DNA of 64,000 nt from NCBI RefSeq assembly GCF_900167455.1, contig NZ_FUWJ01000006.1, positions 62,001 to 126,000 on the forward strand, given 5' to 3'. A model generated the notes under the pieces. That model had not been told where the DNA came from. It saw only the letters and a program-made list of their open reading frames with translations, and made no database searches. Source of the stretch: Enhydrobacter aerosaccus. Its GTDB lineage: Bacteria; Pseudomonadota; Alphaproteobacteria; Reyranellales; Reyranellaceae. Made by a program: the position numbers and the translations under genes. Shown in pieces: positions 44,405 through 51,958 of this stretch. The first letter of the stretch is position 1, and the number at the start of each line of letters is the position of its first letter.

Positions 44405-45268
44405 TCAGCCACCCAACACTTTGGGCGTGACGGCGAGATGGAAGCCGTTGAAAGACTGCGACCGATCGGTCGCGGGCAAATCGACCGAGCGGTTGGCCAG
44501 CGGCACACCACCGTCGATACGAATCTCGGTCCCGGTGATATAGGCGGCAGCTTTGCTCAGCAGGAAACAGACTGCGGCAGAAACCTCGCTCTCCGTGCCC
44601 AGCCGGCCCAAGGGACAGTAGCCCTTGAGCTTGGGTATCTGCTCCTTGAACTCGCCCGTATAGGTGTCCATGCCAGACGAGGCGATCCAGCCCGGCGCAA
44701 CGGAATTCACGCGTACGCCGGAAACGGCCCATTCGTAGGCGAGCGTCATGGTGAGGTTGGCCATGCCCGCGCGGGCCGCGCCGGTATGGACCATGTTGGG
44801 GAAGCCGTTACGGTAATCGGCCGTCATGTTGACGATCGAGCCGCCATGCTGCTGCATCGATTGGGTATAGACCTCGCGACTGACGAGGAAGCCGCCGGTC
44901 AAGTTGTTGCGCACCACGACGTCGAAGCCCTTGGCGCTGAGCTGCGCGGCCGGCGAGGGGAATTGCCCGCCGGCATTGTTGAACAGCCCGTCGATGCGGC
45001 CGTTCCTGGCGACGATCCGAGCAATCGACTCCTTCACCTGCGCTTCCTCGCGGATGTCGAAAGTATGCGTCTCGCAGGTGTGGCCGGCTGCTTCGATTTC
45101 AGCCTTCACCGCTTCGAGCTTCTCGATCTTGCGGCCGGCAATGACGACATGGGCTCCCAGGGCGGCGAGCTCGTGCGCGGTGCAGCGGCCGATGCCGCTG
45201 CCGCCGCCCGTGACGAGGACGGTCTGGCCCTGGAAGAGTCCCGGTGCAAAGACCGAGCGATACGACAT
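44405..45268 (-). CDS. SDR family oxidoreductase, first gene of the atu-like operon (AtuB-like)
   Basis: 287-residue SDR beginning MSYRSVFAPGLFQGQTVLVT. TGGGSGIG binds cofactor and NNAGG is present; the active-site segment 'NMTADYRNGFPNMVHTGAARAGM' has Thr in place of Tyr four residues before an Arg, so the YxxxK pair is not intact, resembling dienoyl-CoA-reductase-type SDRs. It starts the operon, 3 bp ahead of the carboxylase beta gene, which is where atuB sits in Pseudomonas. A 22-bp palindrome 43 bp upstream matches the MerR-type sites at 58.1 kb. Confidence 0.88.
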   Translation of the reverse strand: MSYRSVFAPGLFQGQTVLVTGGGSGIGRCTAHELAALGAHVVIAGRKIEKLEAVKAEIEAAGHTCETHTFDIREEAQVKESIARIVARNGRIDGLFNNAGGQFPSPAAQLSAKGFDVVVRNNLTGGFLVSREVYTQSMQQHGGSIVNMTADYRNGFPNMVHTGAARAGMANLTMTLAYEWAVSGVRVNSVAPGWIASSGMDTYTGEFKEQIPKLKGYCPLGRLGTESEVSAAVCFLLSKAAAYITGTEIRIDGGVPLANRSVDLPATDRSQSFNGFHLAVTPKVLGG

Positions 45269-45310
45269 GTTTCCTCCGCACGACCTGAATAGCCGTTTAT
45301 CGGGCTGTAG

Positions 45311-45332
45311 TTGACGTTTACGTAAAGGTCAA
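45311..45332. promoter_or_regulatory. MerR-type (LiuR-like) operator in the atu-like/SCP2 divergent promoter
   Basis: 22-bp near-perfect palindrome: left half TTGACGTTTAC, right half GTAAAGGTCAA (one mismatched pair). It is almost identical to the sites before the MerR gene (58113-58156). It lies 43 bp upstream of the SDR start and 40 bp upstream of the SCP2 start, so it could control both directions. Confidence 0.72.
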
Positions 45333-45371
45333 GTAAGCCCCCAAGGCATTGGCCGACAGGAGGAACTCGCC

Positions 45372-45668
45372 ATGACGTTGCAGGAAATCACTGCGAAAAT
45401 GAAGGAAAACGCAGCGCAGAAGTCGTCCTTCGGCAGCACGGTGAAATTCGCCACCGACCAGGGTGTGATCTTTGTCGACGGGAATGCGAATCCGCCAGTC
45501 GTCAGCAACGACGACAAGGATGCCGACTGCACGATCAAGATGGATTTCAGCGACTTCGCGGACCTGATCGGCGGCAAGCTCGACGGCATGACCGCCTTCA
45601 TGACCGGCAAGCTCAAGATCGAGGGCGACATGGGCGTCGCCATGAAGCTGCAGAGCATCCTGCGCTAA
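45372..45668 (+). CDS. SCP2 sterol-binding domain-containing protein
   Basis: 98-residue single SCP2 domain: 'TVKFATDQGVIFVDGNANPP', CTIKMDFSDFADLIGGKLDG and MTGKLKIEGDMGVAMKLQSIL, the lipid-binding core. Such proteins bind acyl-CoAs, sterols or isoprenoid-like lipids in the cytoplasm. It is divergent from the atu-like operon and shares its operator region, so it may carry a hydrophobic acyl-CoA intermediate. GACAGGAGGAA is a strong ribosome-binding site. A strong terminator follows. Confidence 0.9.
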   Translation: MTLQEITAKMKENAAQKSSFGSTVKFATDQGVIFVDGNANPPVVSNDDKDADCTIKMDFSDFADLIGGKLDGMTAFMTGKLKIEGDMGVAMKLQSILR

Positions 45669-45703
45669 GGAAACGGTGCCGCGCCGTTGGCTTGGCGCGA
45701 TCC

Positions 45704-46381
45704 TCACCACAAGTGCGGTATCAGGCGATACCGCACTTTTTGTTTGTAGTCGGCATAGCCCCGCAGGTTCAGCACCAGGAACCTCTCCTCGTCGAGGATG
45801 CGCCAGGCAAGCGCGGCGGCAATGACGCCGAAGGAAAGCAGCCCCCACCACGAGGCCAGCGCGATCGGAATGCCGACGAGCATCACGAGAGACGCTGCAT
45901 ACATGGGATGCCTGACCATGCCGTACGGTCCGGTGGAGATCACTCTCTGATCTGAGGCCACCTCGATGGTCGCCGACGTGAAGCTGTTTTCGCGAAACAC
46001 ACGGTAGATCGCGATCCATCCCAACAGAACGAGAAGATCGCCGGCGATCGCGGCCGCGGTCGGGACGTGAGACCAGCCGAAGCGACGATCGAGAGCGGGT
46101 ATGATGAGCAGGCCTGCGAAGCCGATCGAGGCAAACAGCATGATGATCTTCTGCTTCGGTTCCTTCTCCGCCAGCGGCCCGGCCCGCATGCGACGGCGCA
46201 GCAGTTCCGGATCCTTTTCGAGAAGGCTGAGGCTGATGAGCAGTGCGGCCAGGAAGTAGACGAACAGGAAAAGCCACGCCTGCCAGTAATCGATCGTCCA
46301 GGGCAGGCCGAACAGAAGCGCGGCCATCGCGAGGAAAAGGCCGACAAGTCCCTGCAACGCTTTCCCGGCCAGCGTGTTCAC
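45704..46381 (-). CDS. Isoprenylcysteine carboxyl methyltransferase (ICMT)-like membrane methyltransferase
   Basis: 225-residue integral membrane protein with about five helices (LVGLFLAMAALLFGLPWTI, 'AWLFLFVYFLAALLISLSLL' and others). The C-terminal half has GPYGMVRHPMYA and 'AWRILDEERFLVLNLRGYADYKQKVRYRLIPHLW', the SAM-binding motif shared by ICMT, PEMT and NnrU-like proteins. The bacterial substrate is unknown; small lipids or thiols are possible. The start is a GTG behind AGGAGG. The last codons contain the terminator of the convergent SCP2 gene. Confidence 0.86.
   Translation of the reverse strand: MNTLAGKALQGLVGLFLAMAALLFGLPWTIDYWQAWLFLFVYFLAALLISLSLLEKDPELLRRRMRAGPLAEKEPKQKIIMLFASIGFAGLLIIPALDRRFGWSHVPTAAAIAGDLLVLLGWIAIYRVFRENSFTSATIEVASDQRVISTGPYGMVRHPMYAASLVMLVGIPIALASWWGLLSFGVIAAALAWRILDEERFLVLNLRGYADYKQKVRYRLIPHLW
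45711..45745 (+). terminator. Intrinsic terminator of the SCP2 gene, embedded in the convergent CDS
   Basis: Perfect 12-bp stem AAGTGCGGTATC / GATACCGCACTT with an AGGC loop, followed by TTTTGTTTG on the plus strand, 42 bp after the SCP2 stop. The same bases encode residues near the C-terminus (KVRYRLIPHL) of the minus-strand ICMT-like protein. Confidence 0.8.
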
Positions 46382-46394
46382 CTTCCGCCTCCTG

Positions 46395-46961
46395 TCAGGC
46401 CTGGTCCTTGCTCTTGTGGTAGTGCCGTCGTGCCTTGGCACGATTGCCGCAGGCGGACATGGAACACCAGCGTCGCTTGCCGGCCCGGCTGTCGTCCAGG
46501 AAGAGCCAGCCACATTCCGGATTGGCGCACCGCCGGACGCGATCGAGCCGGGGACCGGTCAGCAAATCCCCGGCCGACCACAGCACCGGCGCCAGGAGAT
46601 TGAGCGCCGTCCCGGCCTTCATGTCCACATCCCAGTCGTAGCCGTTGCGCGCGCGCTTGAGGGCCGTGCGAGCAGGAGCTGCGGCGAGGGCGTCATTCAG
46701 GGCCGCGAGATCACGCGATGGCGGTGGTTTGTTCTGCGCCTGCGCGTCGAACAGCCGATAAATGGCTTCCCGCAAGGACAGGGCCTGGTCGAGATCCCGC
46801 GTGGTCAACGGCTTGTCGGGCTTGGCCCCGGCATTGGCCGACCCCCAGGCCGCGAAGTCTTCCGGGCGGTTCAAGGTTTCGGTCGGAGTCGCCTGTCCGC
46901 GCCAAAAGCGCGTGTTGGCAAATTCCAGGCAGAGGTCGGGACGCACCATCCAAACAAGCAC
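46395..46961 (-). CDS. CGNR zinc-finger transcriptional regulator (ABATE domain)
   Basis: 188-residue protein: N-terminal ABATE-type domain (LCLEFANTRFWRG ... LREAIYRLFDA), C-terminal zinc finger with C-x4-C in RRCANPECGWLF and CSMSACGNRAKARRHY, the CGNR motif. These proteins are presumed DNA-binding regulators, often with a stress-related partner gene. It is divergent from a VOC protein gene, with repeated operator-like sequences between. The start is the GTG at 46961 or the ATG four codons later. It ends 13 bp before the ICMT-like gene, so the two may form an operon. Confidence 0.9.
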   Translation of the reverse strand: MLVWMVRPDLCLEFANTRFWRGQATPTETLNRPEDFAAWGSANAGAKPDKPLTTRDLDQALSLREAIYRLFDAQAQNKPPPSRDLAALNDALAAAPARTALKRARNGYDWDVDMKAGTALNLLAPVLWSAGDLLTGPRLDRVRRCANPECGWLFLDDSRAGKRRWCSMSACGNRAKARRHYHKSKDQA

Positions 46962-46964
46962 GTA

Positions 46965-47023
46965 ATAACCGGTTGACCGGTTGACAAGCGCGCTGTCACC
47001 GCTTAACCATATAACCAGTTATA
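46965..47023. promoter_or_regulatory. Repeated operator-like elements between CGNR regulator and VOC gene
   Basis: ATAACCGGTT (46965-46974) contains the palindrome AACCGGTT and begins a tandem ACCGGTTG repeat (46968-46983). A related copy ATAACCAGTT (47011-47020) lies within the palindrome TATAACCAGTTATA (47010-47023), just in front of the VOC ribosome-binding site. Two spaced copies between divergent genes fit autoregulation by the CGNR protein. Confidence 0.55.
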
Positions 47024-47040
47024 TAGTGAGGAGGAAAGCG

Positions 47041-47412
47041 ATGCTCGACCACGTTTCGATCGGTGTTAGCGACATCAAGCGGACGGGTGCCTTTTACGAC
47101 GCGGCTCTCTCGCCCCTCGGGTACAAACGCCTTTCCCATGGCGATAGTTCTCTCGGCTATGGCGACAAGGGCGTGCAGTTGTGGATCAGCAAGACGGGCA
47201 AGCCGGTACCGGCCGACAGGGAGTCTGGCTTGCACTTCTGCTTCACCGCAAAGGATCGCGCTGCCGTGGATGCCTTCCATGCCGCCGCCCTCAAGACCGG
47301 GGGCAAGGACAACGGCAAGCCGGGCGTCCGCGCCGATTACAGCCCCAAGTACTACGCCGCCTTCGTCATCGATCCCGACGGCTACCGCCTCGAGGCCTAT
47401 TGCGGGAAGTAG
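47041..47412 (+). CDS. VOC family protein (glyoxalase/bleomycin-resistance fold)
   Basis: 123-residue protein of two beta-alpha-beta-beta-beta modules: 'LDHVSIGVSDIKRTGAFYDAALSPLGYKR' with a metal-ligand His near residue 4, HFCFTAKDRAAVDAFHAAAL, and C-terminal 'YYAAFVIDPDGYRLEAYC' with the Glu ligand. This subgroup is common as lactoylglutathione-lyase-like proteins of unknown substrate. The ribosome-binding site GAGGAGG is strong. It is divergent from the CGNR regulator and followed within 22 bp by a GNAT gene. Confidence 0.9.
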   Translation: MLDHVSIGVSDIKRTGAFYDAALSPLGYKRLSHGDSSLGYGDKGVQLWISKTGKPVPADRESGLHFCFTAKDRAAVDAFHAAALKTGGKDNGKPGVRADYSPKYYAAFVIDPDGYRLEAYCGK

Positions 47413-47434
47413 AAGTCGGCTACCGTCGCGGTGC

Positions 47435-47956
47435 ATGACCGATCCGTCGATCCGCACCGCGACTCTTGTCGATGCCGACGCCATCGCGGCGCTGCATGCC
47501 GCGAGCTGGCGTTCAGCCTATCGTGGTATCCTGAGCAGCGGGACACTTGGACCGGCTCTCGACCAGGAGCGGCGCACGCATTGGCGTTACGCTCTCGCCG
47601 ATCTCGGCCCGCGCGATATCGTGTTGCTGGTCGATGACCTGGCCTTCATCGCCGTGTGGGATGAAGGTGATCCGGGCTTCGGTGCCTATCTCGACAATCT
47701 CCATGTCCATCCTGACCGGCGCGGCGGGGGTGTCGGCCGACGGCTGATGGGCGCGGCCGCCGAACGCCTGGCCGCACGGGGCGAACGGCGGCTCTATCTC
47801 TGGGTGTTCGATGCCAATGTCCGCACGATCGAATTCTATCGTCGGCTGGGCGGTGAGATCGTCGAGCGCGGTATGGCCGAGATCGACGGCAACCGCGTGC
47901 CACAGAGCCGTGTCGTCTGGACCGACACGGCGGTTCTAGCGGAAGCCTGTCGCTAG
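47435..47956 (+). CDS. GNAT family N-acetyltransferase
   Basis: 173-residue acetyltransferase. 'LDNLHVHPDRRGGGVGRRLM' is motif A with R-x-x-G-x-G, and LYLWVFDANVRTIEFYRRLGGEIVER is motif B. It is downstream of the VOC gene in the same transcript. The start ATG at 47435 lies 22 bp after the VOC stop. The stop codon is inside a 10-bp-stem hairpin. Substrate unknown. Confidence 0.88.
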   Translation: MTDPSIRTATLVDADAIAALHAASWRSAYRGILSSGTLGPALDQERRTHWRYALADLGPRDIVLLVDDLAFIAVWDEGDPGFGAYLDNLHVHPDRRGGGVGRRLMGAAAERLAARGERRLYLWVFDANVRTIEFYRRLGGEIVERGMAEIDGNRVPQSRVVWTDTAVLAEACR

Positions 47957-47960
47957 AACC
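47932..47960. terminator. Hairpin across the GNAT stop codon
   Basis: Perfect 10-bp stem GGTTCTAGCG / CGCTAGAACC with a 9-nt loop, containing the TAG stop of the GNAT gene, 6 bp from the end of the convergent GGT gene. No T-tract follows, so factor-independent termination is uncertain; it could separate the two convergent transcripts. Confidence 0.45.
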
Positions 47961-47966
47961 TGCCGG

Positions 47967-49565
47967 CTAGAATCCCACCGCGGCGCCGTCGCGGCGGCTT
48001 TCCGAGGCGCCGAGATAGGGGCCGCCTTCGGGGAAGCGCCAGATGATCTGGCTCGAGCCGAAATCGAAGCTCGGGGCCTTGGTGCGCGTCACCTTGTGGC
48101 CGCGCGTTTCCAGGCCCGCGATGGTGTCGGTGGGCATGTGCTCCTCGGTCCAGATCGTGCCGTCGGTTTCGTGCACGCGCCAGCGCGGCCCGTCGATGGC
48201 GGCCTGCGGATTCTGGCCGTAGTCGACGATGCGCGAGAAGACTTGCATGTGGCCCTGGGGCTGCATGGCGCCGCCCATCAGACCGAAGGTGGCGACGGGT
48301 TTGCCGTCCTTGGTGATGAAGGCCGGGATGATGGTGTGGAAGGGCCGCTTCTTCGGGCCGACCTGATTGGGATGGCCTTCCTTGGTGACGAAGCCGGTGG
48401 CGCGATTCTGGAGCGCGATGCCGGTGCCGGGCACGACGATGCCCGAGCCGAAGCCCGTATAGTTGGACTGGATCAGCGACACCATCATGCCGGAGGCGTC
48501 GGCGGTGCCGAGATAGATCGTGCCGCCGTCCTTGGGCGTACCGGGCCCGAAATCCTTGGCCTTCTTCGGGTCGATCAGCTTGGCGCGGCTCTTGAGATAG
48601 TGCTTGTCGAGGAGCTGCGCCGGCGTGACGTCCATGAAGCGCGGATCGGCGACGTAGCGGTAGATATCGGCGAAGGCGAGCTTCATCGCCTCGATGCGCA
48701 GATGCGCCACTTCGGGGCCATCGCAATCGAGGCCGACGAGATCGAAATTCTCCAGGATGCCGAGCGCCATGCAGGCGGCGATGCCCTGGCCCGACGGCGG
48801 GATCTCGTGCAGCGTGGCGCCGCGATAGGTAAGGCCGATCGGGTCGACCCAGTCCGGCTGATGGACGGCAAGGTCCTCCTTGCGCAAGGCGCCGCCGGTT
48901 TCCCGCGCGTACTTGTCCATCGCCTCGGCCAGTTCGCCGCGATAGAAGGCCTCGCCCTTGGTCTCGGCGATCTTCGCGAGCGTCTTCGCCTGGTCGGGGA
49001 ACTTCCACAGCTCGCCCGGCTGCGGCGCCCGGCCGTTGGGCAGGAACGCCTTCACCCAGCTCTCCTGGCCTTTCAGGCGGTCGATCGCCCGATCCCACTG
49101 GCGCGCCACCATGTAGGAAACGCGGAAGCCGTCGTGGGCGTATTTGATCGCCGGCTCGAACAGGTCGGCAAACGGCAGCTTGCCGTAGCGGCCATGCAGC
49201 GTCATCCACAGCGACACCGCGCCCGGCGTCGTGACGCTGCCCCAGCCGACATTCGGCATCTTGTCCTGGCCCTTGTACTGGTCGGGCGTCATCAGGGCCG
49301 GCGAATGGCCGTGCGCATTCAGGCCGACGAGCTTCTGGCCATCCCACAGGATGCAGAAGGCATCGGCGCCGATGCCGTTCATGGTCGGTTCGACCACCGT
49401 GATGGCGATGGCCGCGGCTACAGCGGCATCCACCGCGTTGCCGCCCTTGGCCAGCATGCGCAGGCCGGCGGTGGCGGCGAGGTGCTGGGAGGAGGCGACG
49501 ACATTGTCGGCGAAGATCGGCAGCTTCTTGGAGGCGTAGGGGAAATCGTAAGTGAAAGACGGCAC
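47967..49565 (-). CDS. Gamma-glutamyltransferase family protein
   Basis: 532-residue Ntn-hydrolase of the GGT family. The nucleophile Thr is expected at the GGTIYLGTADASGMMVS segment (about residues 347-362), preceded by the small autocleavage region. 'GGNAVDAAVAAAIAITVVEPTMNGIG' in the N-terminal half is the usual signature, and GLMGGAMQPQGHMQV closes the active site. There is no signal peptide, unlike E. coli Ggt, which suggests a cytoplasmic acylase or glutathione-conjugate hydrolase. It is last in an operon with a lipoprotein, a CoA ligase and a GNAT protein. Confidence 0.9.
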   Translation of the reverse strand: MPSFTYDFPYASKKLPIFADNVVASSQHLAATAGLRMLAKGGNAVDAAVAAAIAITVVEPTMNGIGADAFCILWDGQKLVGLNAHGHSPALMTPDQYKGQDKMPNVGWGSVTTPGAVSLWMTLHGRYGKLPFADLFEPAIKYAHDGFRVSYMVARQWDRAIDRLKGQESWVKAFLPNGRAPQPGELWKFPDQAKTLAKIAETKGEAFYRGELAEAMDKYARETGGALRKEDLAVHQPDWVDPIGLTYRGATLHEIPPSGQGIAACMALGILENFDLVGLDCDGPEVAHLRIEAMKLAFADIYRYVADPRFMDVTPAQLLDKHYLKSRAKLIDPKKAKDFGPGTPKDGGTIYLGTADASGMMVSLIQSNYTGFGSGIVVPGTGIALQNRATGFVTKEGHPNQVGPKKRPFHTIIPAFITKDGKPVATFGLMGGAMQPQGHMQVFSRIVDYGQNPQAAIDGPRWRVHETDGTIWTEEHMPTDTIAGLETRGHKVTRTKAPSFDFGSSQIIWRFPEGGPYLGASESRRDGAAVGF

Positions 49566-49578
49566 TCCAGAAGTCCTT

Positions 49579-50184
49579 TCATTTCTTAGTCGAGGCGGAG
49601 AGCGACTCGATGCGGGCCACGAACCGTGGCGATTGCAGGAACAGGCGGTTGTCCGTATCGCCCTTGCCGAACAGGCGCGAGAGATCGAACAAGCCCGAAC
49701 CGGCGATCGCGCCCATCTTTCCGGAAAGCTGCACGTGCTGGCCCAGGCGGAAGGTTTTTAGCGCTGCGATGGCCTGCTGGGAAAGGCCCGGTGGCGGCGC
49801 CTCGCGCGATCGTGTGTCGAACAGGCTCGCCAGAGCCCCCGCCGTTGCCAGCGCCCAGTCATTGAAAGCGTAGAGCGAAACCTGCGGTCCGACCTCGATC
49901 GTGACGGCGACATTGTCGGCTTTGCCGTCGATGGACTTGAGGGTGCCGCACCAGTCGGTGAACGCGCCGACCGAATCGGCCAGGGCCAGGCTGCGCTTGG
50001 CGGCATCCTCGACGGCGAGCGGGTTGTTGGACGCCATCGCCGGCTTGGCGAGCGCCGCCAGATCGGACACGAACTTCTTCTGCTGCGGGTTCGACTCGTA
50101 GCACGAGCCCTCGAAGCAGCCGCCCAGAGCGAGGCCGGCCGCACCGACGACGAAGGTCCGACGATCGAAAACGAACGCGCTCAT
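49579..50184 (-). CDS. Hypothetical lipoprotein
   Basis: 201 residues. The N-terminus FDRRTFVVGAAGLALGGCFEG combines a twin-arginine-like RR with a lipobox (LGGC, Cys23), so it is probably a lipoprotein exported by Tat or Sec. The mature part is alpha/beta with VAVTIEVGPQVSLYAFNDWALATAG and two extra cysteines (Cys28 and one in DWCGTL). I do not recognise a family. It lies 13 bp before the GGT gene and 28 bp after the CoA ligase gene. Confidence 0.8.
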   Translation of the reverse strand: MSAFVFDRRTFVVGAAGLALGGCFEGSCYESNPQQKKFVSDLAALAKPAMASNNPLAVEDAAKRSLALADSVGAFTDWCGTLKSIDGKADNVAVTIEVGPQVSLYAFNDWALATAGALASLFDTRSREAPPPGLSQQAIAALKTFRLGQHVQLSGKMGAIAGSGLFDLSRLFGKGDTDNRLFLQSPRFVARIESLSASTKK

Positions 50185-50212
50185 GGCGACGAATGCAGCG
50201 CCCGCACCAGGG

Positions 50213-51934
50213 TCATGCCGCTTTGGCCTGGGCCTTGGCGCGCTCCTCTTCCTTGAGCTCCTTCTTGGAGAGCTTGCCGACCGGAGTCTTGGGCAGCTCC
50301 GGTCTGATCTCGAGCGCGACCGGCATCTCGTGCTTGCCGATCTTGCCTTCGAGATGCCGTTTCAACTCCTCGAAGGTGAGGCTGGCACCCGGCTTCAGCT
50401 TGACGAATACCTTGGGCGCTTCCTGGCGATAGGGATCGGCAATGCCGATCACGATGCATTCATCGACGGCCGGGTGTTCGTAGACCGCTTCCTCGATCAT
50501 GCGGGGATAGACGTTGTAGCCGGAGGAGATGATCAGGTCCTTGGAACGATCGACCAGATAGAGCCAGCCGTCGGCATCCATATAGCCCATGTCGCCGGTG
50601 CGAAGTCCCTTCCAGCGGCTGCCGGGGTGATCGAACAGGACCTTGGCGGTTTCGTCGGGCTTCTTCCAGTAGCCCTTCATGATCTGCGGGCCGATGATGC
50701 AGACCTCGCCGACATGCTCCTTGCCCGGCGGCAGGACGCGGTCGGGATTATCCATATCGCGGATCTCGATGATGGTGCCGACGATCGGAACGCCGCACGA
50801 GCCGACGCGCCGCACGCTCTTGTCCACCGGGCAGATCGCGCCGGTGGGCGAGGTCTCTGTGAGGCCGTAGCCTTCGATCAGGGTCGCCCCGGTCAGTTTC
50901 TCGAAGGCCTGCTGGACCTCGACAGGCAACGGCGCGCCGCCGGACATGCAGATCTTGAGCGCCTTGAGATTGAGCCCCTGCGCCTTCGGGTGTTTGTTGA
51001 TGGCAGTATAGAGCGTCGGGACGCCGGGCAGGAAGGTCGGCTTCTTCTTGGTCAGATCCTGGATGATGAGGTCGATGTCGGGACGGGGATAAAGGATCAG
51101 TTCGTTGCCGTTGCGCACCGCGCCCATCATGATTCCGGACAGTGCGTAGATGTGGAACAACGGCAGCACGCACACCACTTTTTCGGTGCCGGCCTTGGTG
51201 TAGGGCGTGGTCCAGGCGGCGCCCTGCAGCGTCGCGGCAACGACGCAGCCATGGGTCAGCATGGCCGCCTTCGGCAGGCCCGTGGTGCCGCCGGTATATT
51301 GCAGGATCGCGACCTCGTCCCACGGATCGGCTGGCGCTGGGGCAGGGACGTACTTGCCGTCATTGGCCAGCAGGTCCTTGAAGGACATGTGCCAGTCGTC
51401 GCGCGGCCACGGCGACAGTTCCTTCTTCTTCGCGAGGGGGTAGAGCCAGTTCTTGGGCCACGGCAGGTAATCGGCAATGGAGCCGACAATCAGCTTCTTG
51501 AGCCGCGTCTTGCCGCGCATGGCGGCCATCTTTGGATAGAGCGCCGCGACGTCGAGCGTGACCAGGATATCGGTTTCGGAATCGCCGATCTTGAATTCAA
51601 GCTCGCGCGCGGCATCGAGCGGGCTGTAGTTGACGACCCGTCCACCGGCCTTCAACACGCCGAAGAAGGCAATCAGGTAGTGAGGCGTATTCGGCAGGTA
51701 GAGGCCGACATTGACCCCGGGCTTCACGCCCAGCTTCTGGAAGCCGGCCGCCGCGCGGTCTGACGCTTCCTTGTAGTCGCGGAAGCTCATCACCTTGTCG
51801 AGGAAATCCGTGAACGGCTTGTCGCCGTATTTCGCGCAACTCTCTTCGAAGATCTGGTGGATCGTCGTGCGCGGGACGTCGAGTTCCCACTTCACGCCCG
51901 GTGGATAGCTCGATTCCCACGGATATTGTGCCAT
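50213..51934 (-). CDS. Long-chain fatty acid-CoA ligase (AMP-forming)
   Basis: 573-residue ANL-superfamily enzyme. The ATP-binding motif is LQYTGGTTGLPKAAMLTHG, followed by 'LIEGYGLTETSPTGAICP', GLRTGDMGYMDADGWLYLVDR and the C-terminal catalytic Lys region (PKTPVGKLSKKEL). It activates carboxylic acids as acyl-adenylate then acyl-CoA, most likely medium to long chains. The ATG at 51934 is preceded by AGGAGG. It could supply acyl-CoA for the dehydrogenase and carboxylase operons in this window, but its own operon carries GNAT, lipoprotein and GGT genes. Confidence 0.93.
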   Translation of the reverse strand: MAQYPWESSYPPGVKWELDVPRTTIHQIFEESCAKYGDKPFTDFLDKVMSFRDYKEASDRAAAGFQKLGVKPGVNVGLYLPNTPHYLIAFFGVLKAGGRVVNYSPLDAARELEFKIGDSETDILVTLDVAALYPKMAAMRGKTRLKKLIVGSIADYLPWPKNWLYPLAKKKELSPWPRDDWHMSFKDLLANDGKYVPAPAPADPWDEVAILQYTGGTTGLPKAAMLTHGCVVAATLQGAAWTTPYTKAGTEKVVCVLPLFHIYALSGIMMGAVRNGNELILYPRPDIDLIIQDLTKKKPTFLPGVPTLYTAINKHPKAQGLNLKALKICMSGGAPLPVEVQQAFEKLTGATLIEGYGLTETSPTGAICPVDKSVRRVGSCGVPIVGTIIEIRDMDNPDRVLPPGKEHVGEVCIIGPQIMKGYWKKPDETAKVLFDHPGSRWKGLRTGDMGYMDADGWLYLVDRSKDLIISSGYNVYPRMIEEAVYEHPAVDECIVIGIADPYRQEAPKVFVKLKPGASLTFEELKRHLEGKIGKHEMPVALEIRPELPKTPVGKLSKKELKEEERAKAQAKAA

Positions 51935-51958
51935 TTTGAGTCGTTCCTCCTGCAACGA

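Noticed and set aside
36507-45268. Reading the carboxylase block as a plain leucine (liu) operon
   Set aside because: Not excluded, but the SDR at the head, the duplicated dehydrogenase and the absence of an HMG-CoA lyase fit the atu order better.
42692-45292. 866-codon plus-strand open frame
   Set aside because: It lies antisense to the acyl-CoA dehydrogenase, carboxylase and SDR genes and its translation is His/Asp/Arg/Gly-rich without any domain, a typical GC-rich shadow frame.
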